Shown here: positions 49,771-62,820 of the stretch, piece after piece
Layout: every line of letters begins with the position of its first letter
Position numbering within the stretch: position 1 is the first letter of the stretch
DNA from: Antitrichia curtipendula
Taxonomy: Eukaryota; Streptophyta; Bryopsida; Hypnales; Leucodontaceae
Length of the DNA stretch: 64,000 bases
Direction of reading: 5' to 3'
NCBI GenBank assembly: GCA_951230915.1
Contig: OX579638.1
Span: forward strand, 11,674,696 to 11,738,695
Notes under the pieces: model-generated
Databases searched by the model: none
The model's input: only the letters and a program-made list of their open reading frames with translations
What the model was told of the DNA's origin: nothing
Position numbers and translations under genes: made by a program

Positions 49771-52700
49771 TTGTGTGCTTGAAATGAAGGCATTAGAGAG
49801 ATCCTTTTAAAGTCCATCCCTACTTTTCATCTTGTGTTTTGACTTTGACCTCTTTGAAACTCAGTTGAATTTACGAACTTTTTTTCTAGGAGGTCATTGT
49901 AAGACTCAAGAAAGAAACTAGAGATGGAAGTAAAGGATATCTCTATCGACTAAAAATTTCTCAAGATGTATGATATTGTCAATTGCAGATATTTGCACAG
50001 AATTAACTAAGGTTGAGGGACCTAATTTCAACCACGCCTACTTCCGAACCTGTACCCAACTGGTTGGATGTGCTACTTCCAACTTTAGACTGGACCTCAA
50101 GCTTGGAATGTTTTTCTTTTGTCTTGTTCAAGGTGGAGACTAATATGGTTATGACACATGTCCAAAAGTAGTGAGGAAGAAAGTAAGAAGTAGTGAGCAA
50201 AAAAGTAGTTCTTGAATGATCTGATTTGGAAGACTCTAAACATAGGCAACTTGACAAGTGCACTTTTTGGCTCCCAAAATTCACAATACCATCAATTTGG
50301 GGAATAAATTCTGAAAAATTAGCAATCTCCATATTTCCTATCTTCTTAGATGCAAAAAAATTTCCATCACCTCACCATCAACTCCGCAGTCTATTAAATG
50401 ATCAACTACTAGTGCTTATACTTCATGCAAACATTGTTCGTCAGTTAGCCTTACATTCACTCACCAACTTGAGGTGATGCCCACCCCATCCATTCTGGAA
50501 TAAACTACTTCTAGTTGAGGATCTTATACATTGATAGTTTAACTTATCTTTTGTAAGGTGACTACACCTATTTGTCACTATTACCAAATGCTATCCTTAT
50601 AAATTCTTGCCTAAAATGTCTAATGTGATCATGAGAAACTAGGGTCAATTTTGGATTGAGAACTTTGAAAATTCAATCATGGTTACTCATAACACTATAA
50701 CAAAACTTGTTTCAAAAAAACTACACTAAATTTTGAGTGCATTTTTTTTTTACCATATTTTGTTATAGTGTAAAGTACCCAAAGAACACATGCTAAACTA
50801 CATTGGAATTGTTTATTTGTAAGGAGGCCAAAAAATGCATTGGAATCATCTTTCAATTGGCAATATGACCCCACAAAATGTGAGATAGTTCTGGAGGTAG
50901 AACTATATTAGGTGTTCATACCTTACCCACACTAAAAAAACACCAAATACAAGCTGAAATGCTTACTTGTATATGACGTTAAACATTTCATTCAAAAGTT
51001 GTTGGAGTTTTTTTTGTCAAACTCTTCAATCAACTTGTCCTTTGTTCTAAAATCTTGATTCCTAAGACAAAACATCCTCCAACTGCAATTCAAAATTTAG
51101 AGGCCATCCGCAGTATAGTACACTAGTTTATTTAGAAGAAACTAAAGAATGGATAGAAATTTTTTCCAGTCTAGAAGACCTCTTATCTACTATGGTGTGG
51201 CAAAACTTTGTCCTCCAATAACCAGATCTTACTCCCTTAGTCTCATAAATTTTTTATTGGCTAAAAACCTCCTCAAAGTGATTGTAGATATTACCTCAAA
51301 GCAACTTTTTCTTATCCCAGCTTCAAAAGTTGCTACTAAGCTTTTTGGTTTTGTTCGTAGAATAAAAATTCTTGAAGTCAACATGGGCTGCATCTTAGCT
51401 ACGTACTCACTTTTCTTAGGTACTATCCATTCTCTAACCTTTGATCTAAGGCAGTGGCAATGAAGAAATGAATCTCTATTGTCAAAGTACTCAATAAGAA
51501 TTGACCGCAAGCTTTATACCAAAAATTCCCAATCTCAAAGATCAATTTCATGAAAAGGACAATAACACCTTCCTTCTACTTTCCTTTCCAATTAGAAGAA
51601 GCTATGGCACAAACTAGATCTCTCAAAGAATTACTTTCATGTGTTCCATTACGTATTGTTTGCAGTTCATTCTTTGAGAGCTTGGATTGCGCCGAGCATT
51701 TACAACTATTGTATCCTAGGGACTAAAGAATCCCCCATCTATAGATTCTATTCTTATCTCCAAATCCAAGATGTTTGAGTTTACATCCGATCTATTCTAT
51801 ATGATTTACATGCTTTGCCATCCATTATTTAGTTATTCTATTCTTTGGAAGTTTCAAGAACTTACGATCATTTAGAATCTACTTTGATCATCTGGATCTC
51901 ATACAATAGTAGAAACTTTGTTCAGTACCATTGGTTCCTAGAGTTCAGTCACAAGGCTATCTAGAATTCTCTCTAGGACACTAGACATGCAATCCAATTG
52001 AAGACCCAAACCAATGCCCATCATCATCCTTAAGATGCTACCAACAATTAGGCCAAATTTGATCATGTTGGGCTAAAACTTCTTGTAATTACTTGTGCAA
52101 ATTGGTTCTAGCACCACTCAGAACAGATGGGTCCTCCCTCTTGCTTATTCTTCATATAATTAGTTGCTCCATGATTTGCTTTTCTCATTGTCCAACTTGT
52201 GTGGCTTGGTTGTCTCATATTCTAGTTTTGTTTCTATTAATGCAATGGTTTTTAAATAACAAATAAACATCAGACCTTTGACATAATTGGCCTCTTCATG
52301 TCCGCCAACTACTTCAAGTAGTTGGAATTATTTCTCTCTAAAACAAATATCACAAAAAAGACTATAATTAAAATTAAACATTTTTTAACTTCAAGACACA
52401 AAATTCTACTAAAACTTACAAATATTCAATATACGACTAATTAGAGAAGAATTTTTAATTCCAAGTTTCATATATTATTGAAAAATATGGTTAGCCAAAT
52501 AGTTGATCTAATTGTAGAGATATGAACCATAGATCATATTTTGCAACTTTTGTTGCAATACCATTATTAAATTGTTCTTATACTTCAATGTGAAATATTT
52601 CCAAATCTAAAATACCCTAGTCATAATAGGATTAAAGTACTTAATAATATTGCCTCTTCTTTACAACAACTAGATATTCTAACTTTTAGTCAGGAAAAAA

Positions 52701-52800
52701 ACCACCTTAAAAGTTTATAATGAGACAATGATGAATTCCTTAATAGCAAACCAATATCCTAGACCAACACATCAAGCATTCAACACAAGTGAATGTAGCT
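49771..52800. repeat. Segment D2, copy 3
   Basis: Third copy of the segment at 4951 and 15545, closer to the second. It lies directly 3' of the trihelix-LRR gene. The repeated open stretch (51149-51463 plus, 51229-51510 minus) shows no domain. Confidence 0.6.
50556..50923. mobile_element. MITE with AGGTGACTACACC ends, copy 3
   Basis: TA at 50554-50555 and 50924-50925 flank ends AGGTGACTACACC and GGTGTTCATACCT; 368 bp, same place as in the other units. Confidence 0.6.
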
Positions 52801-52810
52801 CAAGTAGCTC

Positions 52811-52816
52811 TTTATT
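52811..52816 (-). promoter_or_regulatory. Possible polyadenylation signal AATAAA
   Basis: On the minus strand AATAAA follows the TAG stop of the trihelix-LRR gene with no gap. The same arrangement is kept in the unit 1 pseudogene (8062-8067). Confidence 0.35.
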
Positions 52817-55338
52817 CTATATCCACAACAAGGTCTTGAGGCTAATTAAGTCCTCCTTGCCTGGAATCTCCTTCACACCAGTACAACTTAGATCCAAATG
52901 AACTAATGCTTTCAAGTGCCCTAGAAATGGAAGCCATTTCAGTGAAGAATACCTGTAGAGGACTAATGAAGTCAACAAATGCAATTCTCCTACACCTACT
53001 ACATCTTCAATACTACTCCATATTATCGTTAAGTTGGTCAACCCCTTCAAGCAACCTAACTCCGGTACCCTTCTCAAACTCTCGCAATGCCAAAGGTGGA
53101 GTGTCGTCAAAGCTTGAAACCCACTCAAACCTCGAATGCTAGAAAAAGAACTACTTCCAAGTGACAAGAATTCCAAGGACTTCAACTCCTTGAGAGTCTC
53201 CAAATCCACTATTTCTGACAAACTCAAGTCAGCCAATATATTCAAACTCTGTAATTTAGCACATTGGTTGAAGGCAGAAAATTGCCAAGAAATCAATGAC
53301 TGACTAGATCTACGTACCATAATTTCCCTCAATGAAAAAAGGTATTGCACTTCAGGAAAACCGCAATAGGCATGGCACAAACTTATCTCAACTGACCCAA
53401 AACCTGTTGCAACTTCCCAACCTGTCACCAAGTACAAATTTTGGCAAGACCAGATGCTGAGGTACTGCAAGCTCGGAAATTCCCTCAAATCCAAATGCTT
53501 CAATTCTCTACAACTACTGAGCCTCAACACTCTAATATATTGAAGTGAAGACTGCTCAGTAGGAAAACTATTACAATAAGTCTTCAAGTGGGGATTCTTG
53601 CACAACACTTCGTTCACAATCTTTTCATACAAACAAAACTTTAAAGACCTTCTTTTGCCCTTCCAAAGATTCATGGGTAGGAGATCCAATCCTCTTTTAT
53701 AAACCATGCCCACCACGTGCACAAGTTCCAAAGCTTTAAAACCTGCACAAAAATATAATTCACCAAAATAGAATAGAATGATTGTCAAAAAACCTAAGTT
53801 CTTACCTAAAGCTTGTAGTATAATGAAATATAGTCTATCAAGTAATTTCCATAATAAATCAAACATCACATGGTCTCCTCATCATTTCAATAGATGAAAA
53901 TCAAGAATTGAGATCATCTACAAACAAAACATACGAATCAAACAAAAATAACAAGCTCAAAATCATGGCAAACAAAACCTACATAGTTCATAATGTCCCT
54001 TGATTCACAATCTTGCAAAATTGATAGCCTTTGACATATTCCTTCCAAATCGAATAATTTATCGCCCTTCTGTTTTCGAGTCCATGAGCACTCTTGGACA
54101 AGATTGAGTAGTGTAGATTGCAAGTCCTCATTCAAAGAACTCAACACTTTCGCTGGAAAAACATTGTGAAGTGCAACCTCAACTGTTCCACATGCACCAT
54201 CCAATACAATCTGCACCAAACCCATGAGCCATTCAAACATAGATGGTGAGAATGGTATCTCCTACCTCACAAATATGCATATACAATATTCCTAATATAT
54301 GTATCAATATAGCCACTCTTCAAATTAAAAACAAAACCTTTAGGAAACTAAATCCAAGTAAATCATATGAAGAATCAAAAACACAAGAAATAAATACACC
54401 GTTCACAATTCCAACAAAAATAAGCATACCAAAACATGATTTTGGAGTGAGTCCAAACTTACAGGTACAACTTCAAATGACACTCCCTTGGAGATTGGTG
54501 GTAGATTGCGAGTAGGAGAGTCAAGAGAGCTCAATATATGGAAGTCATTGCCTACATTAGCACTCAGCTTCATATGCTTTTGAGATATATTGGCTTTGTT
54601 GACAATTTCATCCATGGTCGAATACCATTCCTCGCTCAAGGTCGTTGACAATTTCAAGTCAAGACGCTCTTCTGTGGTGATCTCCGAAAATGTCTTACTA
54701 GTCTGCATACAATACTTCTTGTACGTCTTATAAGCCTTCAACAAAGTGTCATATCGAAGCCGACATTGGTCTAGTGATAACAAGCTTCCAAGTTTCTCTC
54801 CAATTTCTTTAGAGATGAGGTTCCAATGGGTAGCACCTCTACTCCCCTTGCAAAAGCGACCTCCTTCCAACTTACATGACAGTAACAGCCAAGTTTCCTC
54901 CTTGGTCATAATCTTGTTTTTCTTACTTTTCCCCTTTAAATCATTAGATAAATTTGTATATGATATTTCTTTTGACTCACATTGTTGCTCTAAAAACCTT
55001 TTAGAGCCTCTTTGATACTCAACATGTTGTAGCTTGGGACCATTCAACCATGTTTGTGGATGTTGGGCATCTATTGAATCTTCATGAGTTGACACATGTG
55101 TGGCCTCAAAATGTGGACCACTGAAATTGATTGCACCAATGGTTTCCTCCTCATATTGCTGCTTTGGTGAAATACTTTTACTTCTATTTTCGTACTCCAC
55201 GTCTCCAATTTGAAGACCGCCAACCCATTCATTGTCCAGCTTTGACATCAAGCCAGTTTGTTGGTGTTGGGCAACAATTCCATCTTCAATGATCTCAAAA
55301 CCTTGACCATTAGAAAGGGATGGGCCAATAGTGTGCAT
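52817..55338 (-). CDS. Predicted trihelix-LRR fusion protein, three exons, apparently intact (unit 3)
   Basis: Exons: 55338-54463, 54261-53979, 53742-52817, joined at GTAAGT and GTTTTG donors with consistent phases, giving about 694 residues. Residues 22-73 and 90-131 are two diverged copies of one QH-QT...VEY...E-rich repeat. KGKSKKNK (135-142) may be a nuclear signal. Residues 145-245 are a trihelix (MYB/SANT-like) DNA-binding region with ETWLLLSCKLEGGRF, HWNLISKEIGEKLG and QCRLRYDTLLKAYKTYKKY. Residues 293-450 show no named domain. About 450-694 are LRRs (SLEFLSLGSSSFSSIRGL, LTSLVLYRYSSLKWLPFL) like those of plant NLR receptors. No P-loop or other NB-ARC motif is seen. Unit 1 keeps the same exon borders and has ACG where the middle exon's ATG lies, so that ATG is not a conserved start. 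The alternative is two adjacent genes: a trihelix protein and an LRR fragment. Confidence 0.6.
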
Positions 55339-55383
55339 TGCTTTGATGCATATGTCGGAGTTACCTATAAAATACACCCACAT

Positions 55384-56198
55384 TTACCAATAAGATCATG
55401 CTAAACATATCAAAAAAGGGAACTTAGTTTTGAATCTCTACTAGGTCTAAAAAATTGAAAATTCCAAAAGTACTAAAACCCCAAAGATCCAACATTCCTA
55501 AAATAAGTGACCCTCAATTGTAGCTTTCAAACAAATTAATTTGATATTTATGGCATGTGGTTTGAAGTAACCATTATGACAACAAAAAAACATTCCTCAT
55601 ATACATATTAAAGTCAAAAATCTATACAACATGACCATATGTAGTTGGAGAGGGGAAATTTAACTTCAAGGTTACAAGTAGAGGTCACTATGGTGTAATG
55701 AATAAAAACATTTAATTGAGAACCCGTAAAAACATTCATCACGGTTACTTGTAACTTCAACAAAACAATGAAGACACAAACAAAAAATATTTTCCACATG
55801 AAATTAGAACTCACATGTCATTCAAGAGGATTGAATATGCCATTACACTATGATCATGGAGTTGCTTATCAAAAGGTAACAATAAAGTACTTCATAACAT
55901 AGAAAAGGACAATAATTCATCCTAATACGAGGGCCAAAAACAAACATCAACAACTAAATTAGGGTCTCTATAACAAAATACACAACGAAATTCAATACAA
56001 CACTGTACATAGTCAGAAAATACAAATTGAAACCCTTACAAATAGTGTGACTATGATAAACTTAAGTCAAAAGAACTAACAAGAAAAATCCATGTACTTC
56101 AATACATACATTGCTAGATGCAAGCATGGAACAAGAATCTTTTTGAATTGAGACCACTTCTATACTCTGTAATTGGATGCACACAACAAAGAGTACAA
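55384..56198. other. Spacer between the trihelix exon and the protease remnant
   Basis: Almost identical to 19109-19923 of unit 2. A 3' splice site (TTTTATAG) precedes the trihelix exon at about 55360, so a 5' UTR exon of the trihelix gene probably lies here; I cannot place it. No other gene is seen. Confidence 0.4.
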
Positions 56199-56650
56199 TC
56201 AAACAATCACAACCACATCTCTCACAATGGAAGGAACATCACCTTCATCAGATAATAAAGATTGAAGATTTCGGGTAGATCGCAAAACCTCTTGGATTGC
56301 CTTGCGCTTCCGAGTACGCTTTTCAAATAGAACGTTCAACTTATGGATGTGGTTCTGGATATGCCTCCGCTTGACCAAAACCTTCGGTACAAAATGAGAA
56401 CAAAGAAAGTCCAAACCCCTTTCAATTGAAATAAAGCTGAAAGCTGATGAAGTAGACTCCATCAAAAAGGCTTCAATATAGTTTAAAACATATAAACCAC
56501 AATCGTGGGAATTGGCTTGTTGTGGAACCTTGCACAATCAAAATACCACAACACATATACTGTAAACCTTTTTCTACAACTTCAGCATAAAAATTTAAAG
56601 TAATCAAGAATGAATCATCTATTGCAAACAATACCTTAGCTTCCACATAC
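56199..56650 (-). pseudogene. ULP protease remnant: last exon plus the tip of exon 5 (unit 3)
   Basis: The last exon (56528-56199), with the QANSHDCG active-site cysteine, is kept intact and looks identical to unit 2. The last codons of exon 5 (YVEAK) are present, then the sequence breaks at 56650. Exons with the catalytic His and Asp and the promoter are deleted, so no active protease can be made here. Confidence 0.8.
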
Positions 56651-56658
56651 ATACATTT

Positions 56659-58117
56659 CCAGAGAACGCGGCAGACGGTAGCGAAAGTGGAGCTGTCCTG
56701 GTCCAGGGCAGGAGCAGAGGGTCCGATATCCTGAACCCTGTACTCCGTACCTTATTTTGGTTCATTTGACAAAGTCCGATATCGGAGTAAGTTTCAGGAG
56801 GCTTGAGATCACTACTGTAGTCGTGGCGTGGCACTCTCGTTCTGCAGAAGATACTTGACCGACAAGTTAAGTCGTCGGAGGTGGTTTGCGTCCTGCTGAG
56901 GGCCAGGGAGGATTGTACCCCCATCAGAGGATAAATGTAAAAATTGCCCCATATTTTTTGCTGCTTAAATTTTTTTAATTCAGAGCACCTCCTAGCTCGG
57001 TTGGGACCTCTGCAAATGTGAACTCAGAATTTTGCAAAGTTTATCATATGCAGCAAATAAAAAATTTCAGTATTTTCTGCAGGGATAAAACACGGGGCAG
57101 GCCGCCGGGGCAGTCCTCTCTAGCCAACACCAAAACCCTCCAACTTTGCAATGGCTAGAAGGGAGACTGAACCCCCTTGTAGGGCATTGGAATGGGTCAG
57201 GTCTATAGAAGTGCAAGGAGCCTTTTGCAGATGTCCAGTCCAAGTGTGAATGTAGAAAAAGAGCCCCCTATTTTATGCCGTGCTAATTGTACTTTTGTGC
57301 ACCTCTTCCATAAGGTAGGGGGCTGTAAAAGCAACCCTTTACCAGCTGATTTGCATTTTGGGGAAGCTAAACTCCTTAAAACAATTTTCAGTAAATTTTC
57401 ATGGTAAGAAAAATGGAATTGGCATCTAACCGAAGTGGTTTCATATTTTTTGGACCTTCATGGAATTAGTTATGAATTTTTGAAGTTGAAAAACAATGGT
57501 TTCTAAAAGCGACCCCCTCTTTAAATGTATACTTCTGGTACATGTTAGAGGCAAAATCTACCAGATCGCTTTTAGAGACAGGTTGCTTTTACAGCCCCCT
57601 ACCTTATATTTTTGGGCCTCTGATTGCACATACAGTATGAACTCAAAATTTAAAAATAAAAATAAAATTGCATAGCAAATACAAATATTTTTGCATTTTC
57701 CCCAGGAGCAAAACAAGAGCCTCCGCACGAGTCTTGTTGCACTACCATAGACTCGACCAGAGCAATGCATCCAGCAGTTGCTCCCACCAATTAGCTTAAT
57801 GGCAACGACGACAAATGGCCGAAGGAGTGTCAGGGCCAATGAATGACCGACAGCAGGAATTTCTGAAATCCACGAAGCAACTCCGATATCAGACTGATGT
57901 GAACTTCGAAGGGCTTCTGCTTTGACTCGCTCCTTGTCAGACATCGGAGCGGGTTCTTCGTGGCCCCCAGAGGGATCCGGAGTCTGGTGCTTCAGTTCAG
58001 TTGGTGGGACCATTGAGGTCAAGTCGTCCACGTCATGCAGAGGTTGCAGGAAGGATCCCCACTAATCTATGCCAAAATTCATCGGAAGTTGGTTTCAAAA
58101 TCAAATTGAATGAAAGG
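56659..58117. repeat. Segment D6, copy 3, with the LINE empty site
   Basis: Almost identical to 23078-24536. The LINE target TTGAATGAAAGG is present once, at 58106-58117. Confidence 0.7.
57313..57604. mobile_element. MITE with 24-bp inverted repeats, copy in unit 3
   Basis: TA at 57311-57312 and 57605-57606; same 292-bp element at the same place as 23732-24023. Confidence 0.7.
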
Positions 58118-58210
58118 GACGAAGAGCTTGTGGACTTAGTCAACCCCTCACTGCCCAAGGGACCAAAAGTGTCCTCACACAATGTAGCAGTCAATTTCAA
58201 AGTGATGTAA
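57815..58210 (+). pseudogene. Relict exon, unit 3 copy (uninterrupted)
   Basis: The 36-codon frame (57815-57925) is followed by a plus-strand frame open from 58001 to 58210 (through LAEVAGRIPTNLCQNSSEVG, then KIKLNERDEELVDLVN). This is the best-preserved copy. The two frames differ, so a splice or a frameshift separates them. Function is unknown. Confidence 0.4.
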
Positions 58211-59215
58211 CTTTTGCATTCGATGTTCGAATTCAATAAAACTTGTTGTGAAAGTTGCGCATACTAGTCTATTTTTTGTGTTAAAATTTTCAAAGCCATC
58301 CAAGATGTACTGAGTTTTTGAAAGTCACTCAAAGTTTGCAGGTTCAATTTGAGTTCATCACCCTGCATTGAGATGGCTGCAACTTCGGGGGCTTGTATCT
58401 TTTTCATCAAATTCTAGTTTTCAGTCAAATTTGTCGGATTTTGTTTCCCATAAAGTCTAATTATTGTGGTAAAATTTTCATGTCAATCCAAGTTGTTTTG
58501 AATGCTTGGGAGCAATTCGAAGTTCAAAATTCAGACATTTTTGCATTACAGTGAACTTTGGCGGCTTATAACTTCTTCATACAGGGTTTGTTTTCAAAAA
58601 AATTTGTTGGAAAAGTTGCGCATACTAGTCTAGTTTTTGTGGTAAAAATTTCATATCAATACAAAAAGATGTGATTGACTGAGAACCATTTTAGTAGAGG
58701 TAGGTTCAGCCATAGATGTGGTTTTTTGCTACTTTTTTCACTGTTTTTTGACATTTCAAAACAATTTTGCAAATGCAGTGAGTCAATTGAATGATTTTTT
58801 CCCCCCCCCCCAAGCGTTTGTCTTTTGGTTTTGAATCACTTTGTAGCTTAAAGTTTTTTCATTTGAGTAGGTTTAGAAATCAAATTTCACCTCCAAATGT
58901 GTTTTTAGGAAAATTTCAGCATCTTTTTTCAACACTAGAACATTATAATCTTTCAATCTATACGGTCAAATAATCCCAAATTTGATTCACACCATCTACA
59001 ACATACACACTACAACATTGCACGGTTGAGATTTTCAAAACTCACTCACATTTAGACTTATAGCACTTGAAAAGCAAGGTTGTTTTTTGACATGGTTAAG
59101 CCTTGGGCGGTGAGGGGTGAACTATTTGGGTTTGGCATGTTTACTGGCTGTGGATTGAAGGGGAAGGGGAAGAACGAGGTGCATTGATTAAAGGTACATA
59201 CCATGAGGGAAATTT
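58211..59215. repeat. Segment D7, copy 2
   Basis: Matches 31580-32590. A 12-base C run at 58801-58812 replaces a TTCCACC stretch of unit 2. No gene is supported. Confidence 0.55.
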
Positions 59216-62200
59216 GAGCAACTACCGAACTCAAAAAGTGAGCGAGTGCTACAAGGAGAGAAACTCTTTTGGAGTGGTGTCTCGCTTTCGATAAAAAGAA
59301 ATTATTTTGCACAGAGATATTTATATATGCTCTGCCAACAAAACATTTTTTACCAACTAAGTGAAGAGCCTTCCATTTAACCTTTAAAAAAATCTAAGTA
59401 TCTAGGAAGAATTAATGTGCTTTCAAAGCATGAGGTGACCACAATTCCTAGATTCAAAGTACATATGACTCTACCTTTGAGCCTATATTCTTGGATGCTC
59501 CAATAATGTTTTAGGACCCCATCTTTCTCTAATTTAGAATGTTAGCTAGGTTAGACAAATTTTGGATGTAGGGTATTGTATTGTTTAAAGTAATCACAAT
59601 GAATTGCAAATTCTTTGACTATTAGAATCCATTTCTACGAATTCTAGTACAAAATGCACATTTATAGAACATAATAAACTAGGGTCAATTTTAGATACAC
59701 CTACAATCAACAATTGAAAATTTATATTTTGTTCATTTTTAGTGAGACATAAAACTTATACTAAGATAATCAAGTTTGTTTTTCTTAATTTTCCAACAAG
59801 GCCTATCAAAAACTAGGATAGTTAAATGATAGAAACTAGGCTCATATACTTGTTCAAAAACTTTGAGGTGGGATTTCTTTTATGTGTATGATATGAGTAT
59901 TAAATGGAGCAAATCCTAAATCAAGATTGTTAACTCTAGGGGCTCTCAAATGGACAAAAGTGATTTGACTCTATAATTGTAGAATATTATTACTTTGTTT
60001 TGTTGATATACTACATGTTCTTCTTCGAGCTTCCTTCATGACTATCAATCGAATGAAGAATAATTTTTAAAGCATTTACCATGCACTTGGTGAGTAGTTA
60101 GGCAATTAGCAATTAAACAAATTGTAAAGTAGCTACAACCATCACCTAAGTCCTACTTGCACAAGGCAAAACAATTTTAAATTATTATTTTTAGAATACA
60201 CTGAAAAGAACAGTTTATCAAAGTACGTTTTGACTTTAGAGAGATGCAAAGGCATATTGTGTTGTGTCCTTTTGATGGTCAACCATGCTTTGTACATGTT
60301 GATGAATGAATGATTTTCATTTGATTTCAAGTATGCAACTTTATTGGTGCTAAAGCTACATCATTGAGTTAAATTTAAGACATACTATCCAATATATTCA
60401 ATACTTTGAGATTACTTTTTCTCCTTAAAACTTGATTTTGATGTTCAAAAAGATTTCTTTTGTTTTTGAACAAAAAAATGAATCTTCTAAAGTTTTATTT
60501 CTACTCTACTTCAAAATTTTGAAAAATTACTTCAAATAAACATTTTAGTGAAATTTGAAGCTGAGGATCTATTATCACATTTCCTAAATATAGATTGATA
60601 CAAGAAAGTTCTTTATACTACCAGGTTCTACATAAAACTTTACGTCTATTCTAAAATCTTAGATTTTTTTAACATGATTTGCGTTTGATGTGAATTTTCT
60701 TCATTTTTTCTTCAAAACTTCATGATAATTTGAAATTTTCATCAAAAATATTTGAAAATATTATGGCAACTATTTGACATGTGATCCCATCTTTGAAAAA
60801 TAAAACAAAAAATTTCACTAAAGAATAATGAAGAAACAAATGATACATAGTGAAGGACTTCCAAATTTCACTACCTGGGCATACTTACACTTTGTCCTTT
60901 AGAGTTTTATTGTATGAAGTACATTCAAATCTCTACAACCTGATCTTCTTTACTGTGACATTCTACAATTCTACACATTTGTCTCATCATCATTGACCAC
61001 CTAGTCCACTTATCACACATGCAAATTGTCATTAGGATACTTAGTCATTGGGGGGGGGGGGACACAAAGAAATCAAGGTGAAGTGAGAAAGTCAATGTTT
61101 CGATTTATGAAGTCAGTTTATATAAGAACTATTACTATATAGTCACAAGTTTCTACCCATGAGTTTTTGGATAGAGTTTCATGAAAGAAATGAAAGCAGC
61201 ATTTCCTTTTGGAGCAATGTTTTGCAATCATTGAAGTGTTAGAGCCTGTCAATGTGCTTAGCTCATTTCCACATTTGCTATTGAATTCCTAGTGATGTTT
61301 CACGACTCACAATTTCTTGATCAATTTGGGCAACAATTGTATTGGTTGGATTTTGGTGAAAGAAATGGTTGTTGCCATTTCAATGAGGGGTTTGATCAGT
61401 ATTTTTGTCTGATTTTCAAGAAGTACCTAATTGTTTCTTCAATACTCGTGTCATACTTGGGTGATACCTGGTGATATCTATATCAAAATTAGATGATTTG
61501 GAGAGAAAATATGTCTATTGGTCTTAAAATACAATAGCAATTTGTCTATTTTGACCACCTAAAATAAAAAAAATCTTTACAAAAACTAGCCAACATCTTT
61601 TGGCTATAGCCAATTGACAGAAAAATATGCATATAAAAAATGTTAGATTTGTTCAAAGAGAGCACAAGTATGCCAATTCTTCTGACTAGTGATTCTCTCA
61701 AAAACTACTTTCATTTCAATGACTACGGTGCTTTGTAAGCTCCACCCAAATCTAAAAAATGATTAGAATGCTGTGAAGTTTTAGTTGAGTATTTTCAACT
61801 CTCTTAGCTTTCATTGAGCACATAATGGTCAACATTTCAAAATAATCTCACTAAATGTGCTTCTCCAAAGTGTGATGCCATGTTTCTCCATTGATCCAAA
61901 AAAAGCTCTAAACTTAAATATCTACTAAATCATGTAGTCAAATAATGTGAATATTTTTTGAACTCTTCACTTTTAGTATGAACTACATGATTGTGTGGTT
62001 ACATTCTATCTAATCTTGTTTAAGATGTTGGTGGCCTATTTGATAACCCCATTGGAGTCATTACATGTTAATCCATGTGTGTTTAATCCACCGTTTTATA
62101 ATTTTATAATCCTGTTAAATACCATTACAGTAAAAAAATTATTGTTGAAAAGAACATAAAGTGTCTAATATGAATCTAATGAAAAATGATTAATTAATAG

Positions 62201-62820
62201 AGGAAAACAATGATGTTTTTGCAATCAATTCTTTTATTTATTTGTACAAAATGATATAAAACAAATTTCACGCTCTGAAAATAAAAATTAAATTTTGATA
62301 AATTTTCAAAATGAATTATTTCAAAGCTGATTAAACAAAGATCGAAATTGATTTTTAGTTTTGGTTGTACAAATAAATCTTTATCATGATGTTGGACATC
62401 TTCTCTTCTAATGACCAATTCAACAAAAATTTAGAAGTCATATTTTTTTTTGCGCCTCTATATTTTGTCTTATAGCCAAGGAAGAGAGGATTTAACAAAA
62501 AAAAAGCGTCAAGGAGGAGGGTAGAGCCCAATGAAGAGGCACTTTTCACATGGAATCCTTAATGACAAGGAACATTGCTCGACGTAAATTGTTTGGGGAA
62601 AATCCCCCCCCCCCCCAAATCCATACCTTAAGTTTTTTTGTTTGTTTTTTTGTTACTTTAAGATCTCTCAAACCATGCATACCTAATTGCGTTCTTGGTA
62701 CCATTGGAAAGCCTTGACCATTTAGAGGTGCATGGGCTTTGTCACATTGTACTTGGACATACAACATGAAAGTTATTGAATTTCAAATATTTTAAGAATT
62801 CAAAAATTGAATTAAATTGT
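59216..62820. repeat. Segment D8, copy 3
   Basis: Matches 32591-35880 closely and 12121-15540 more loosely. It keeps the 311 bp that unit 2 lost. It has a 12-base G run (61050-61061) and a 13-base C run (62604-62616). No gene is supported. Confidence 0.6.

Noticed and set aside
52817..54261. Calling the LRR exons part of a standard NB-ARC receptor
   Set aside because: No P-loop, kinase-2, GLPL or MHD motif is visible in the upstream exons in any unit.
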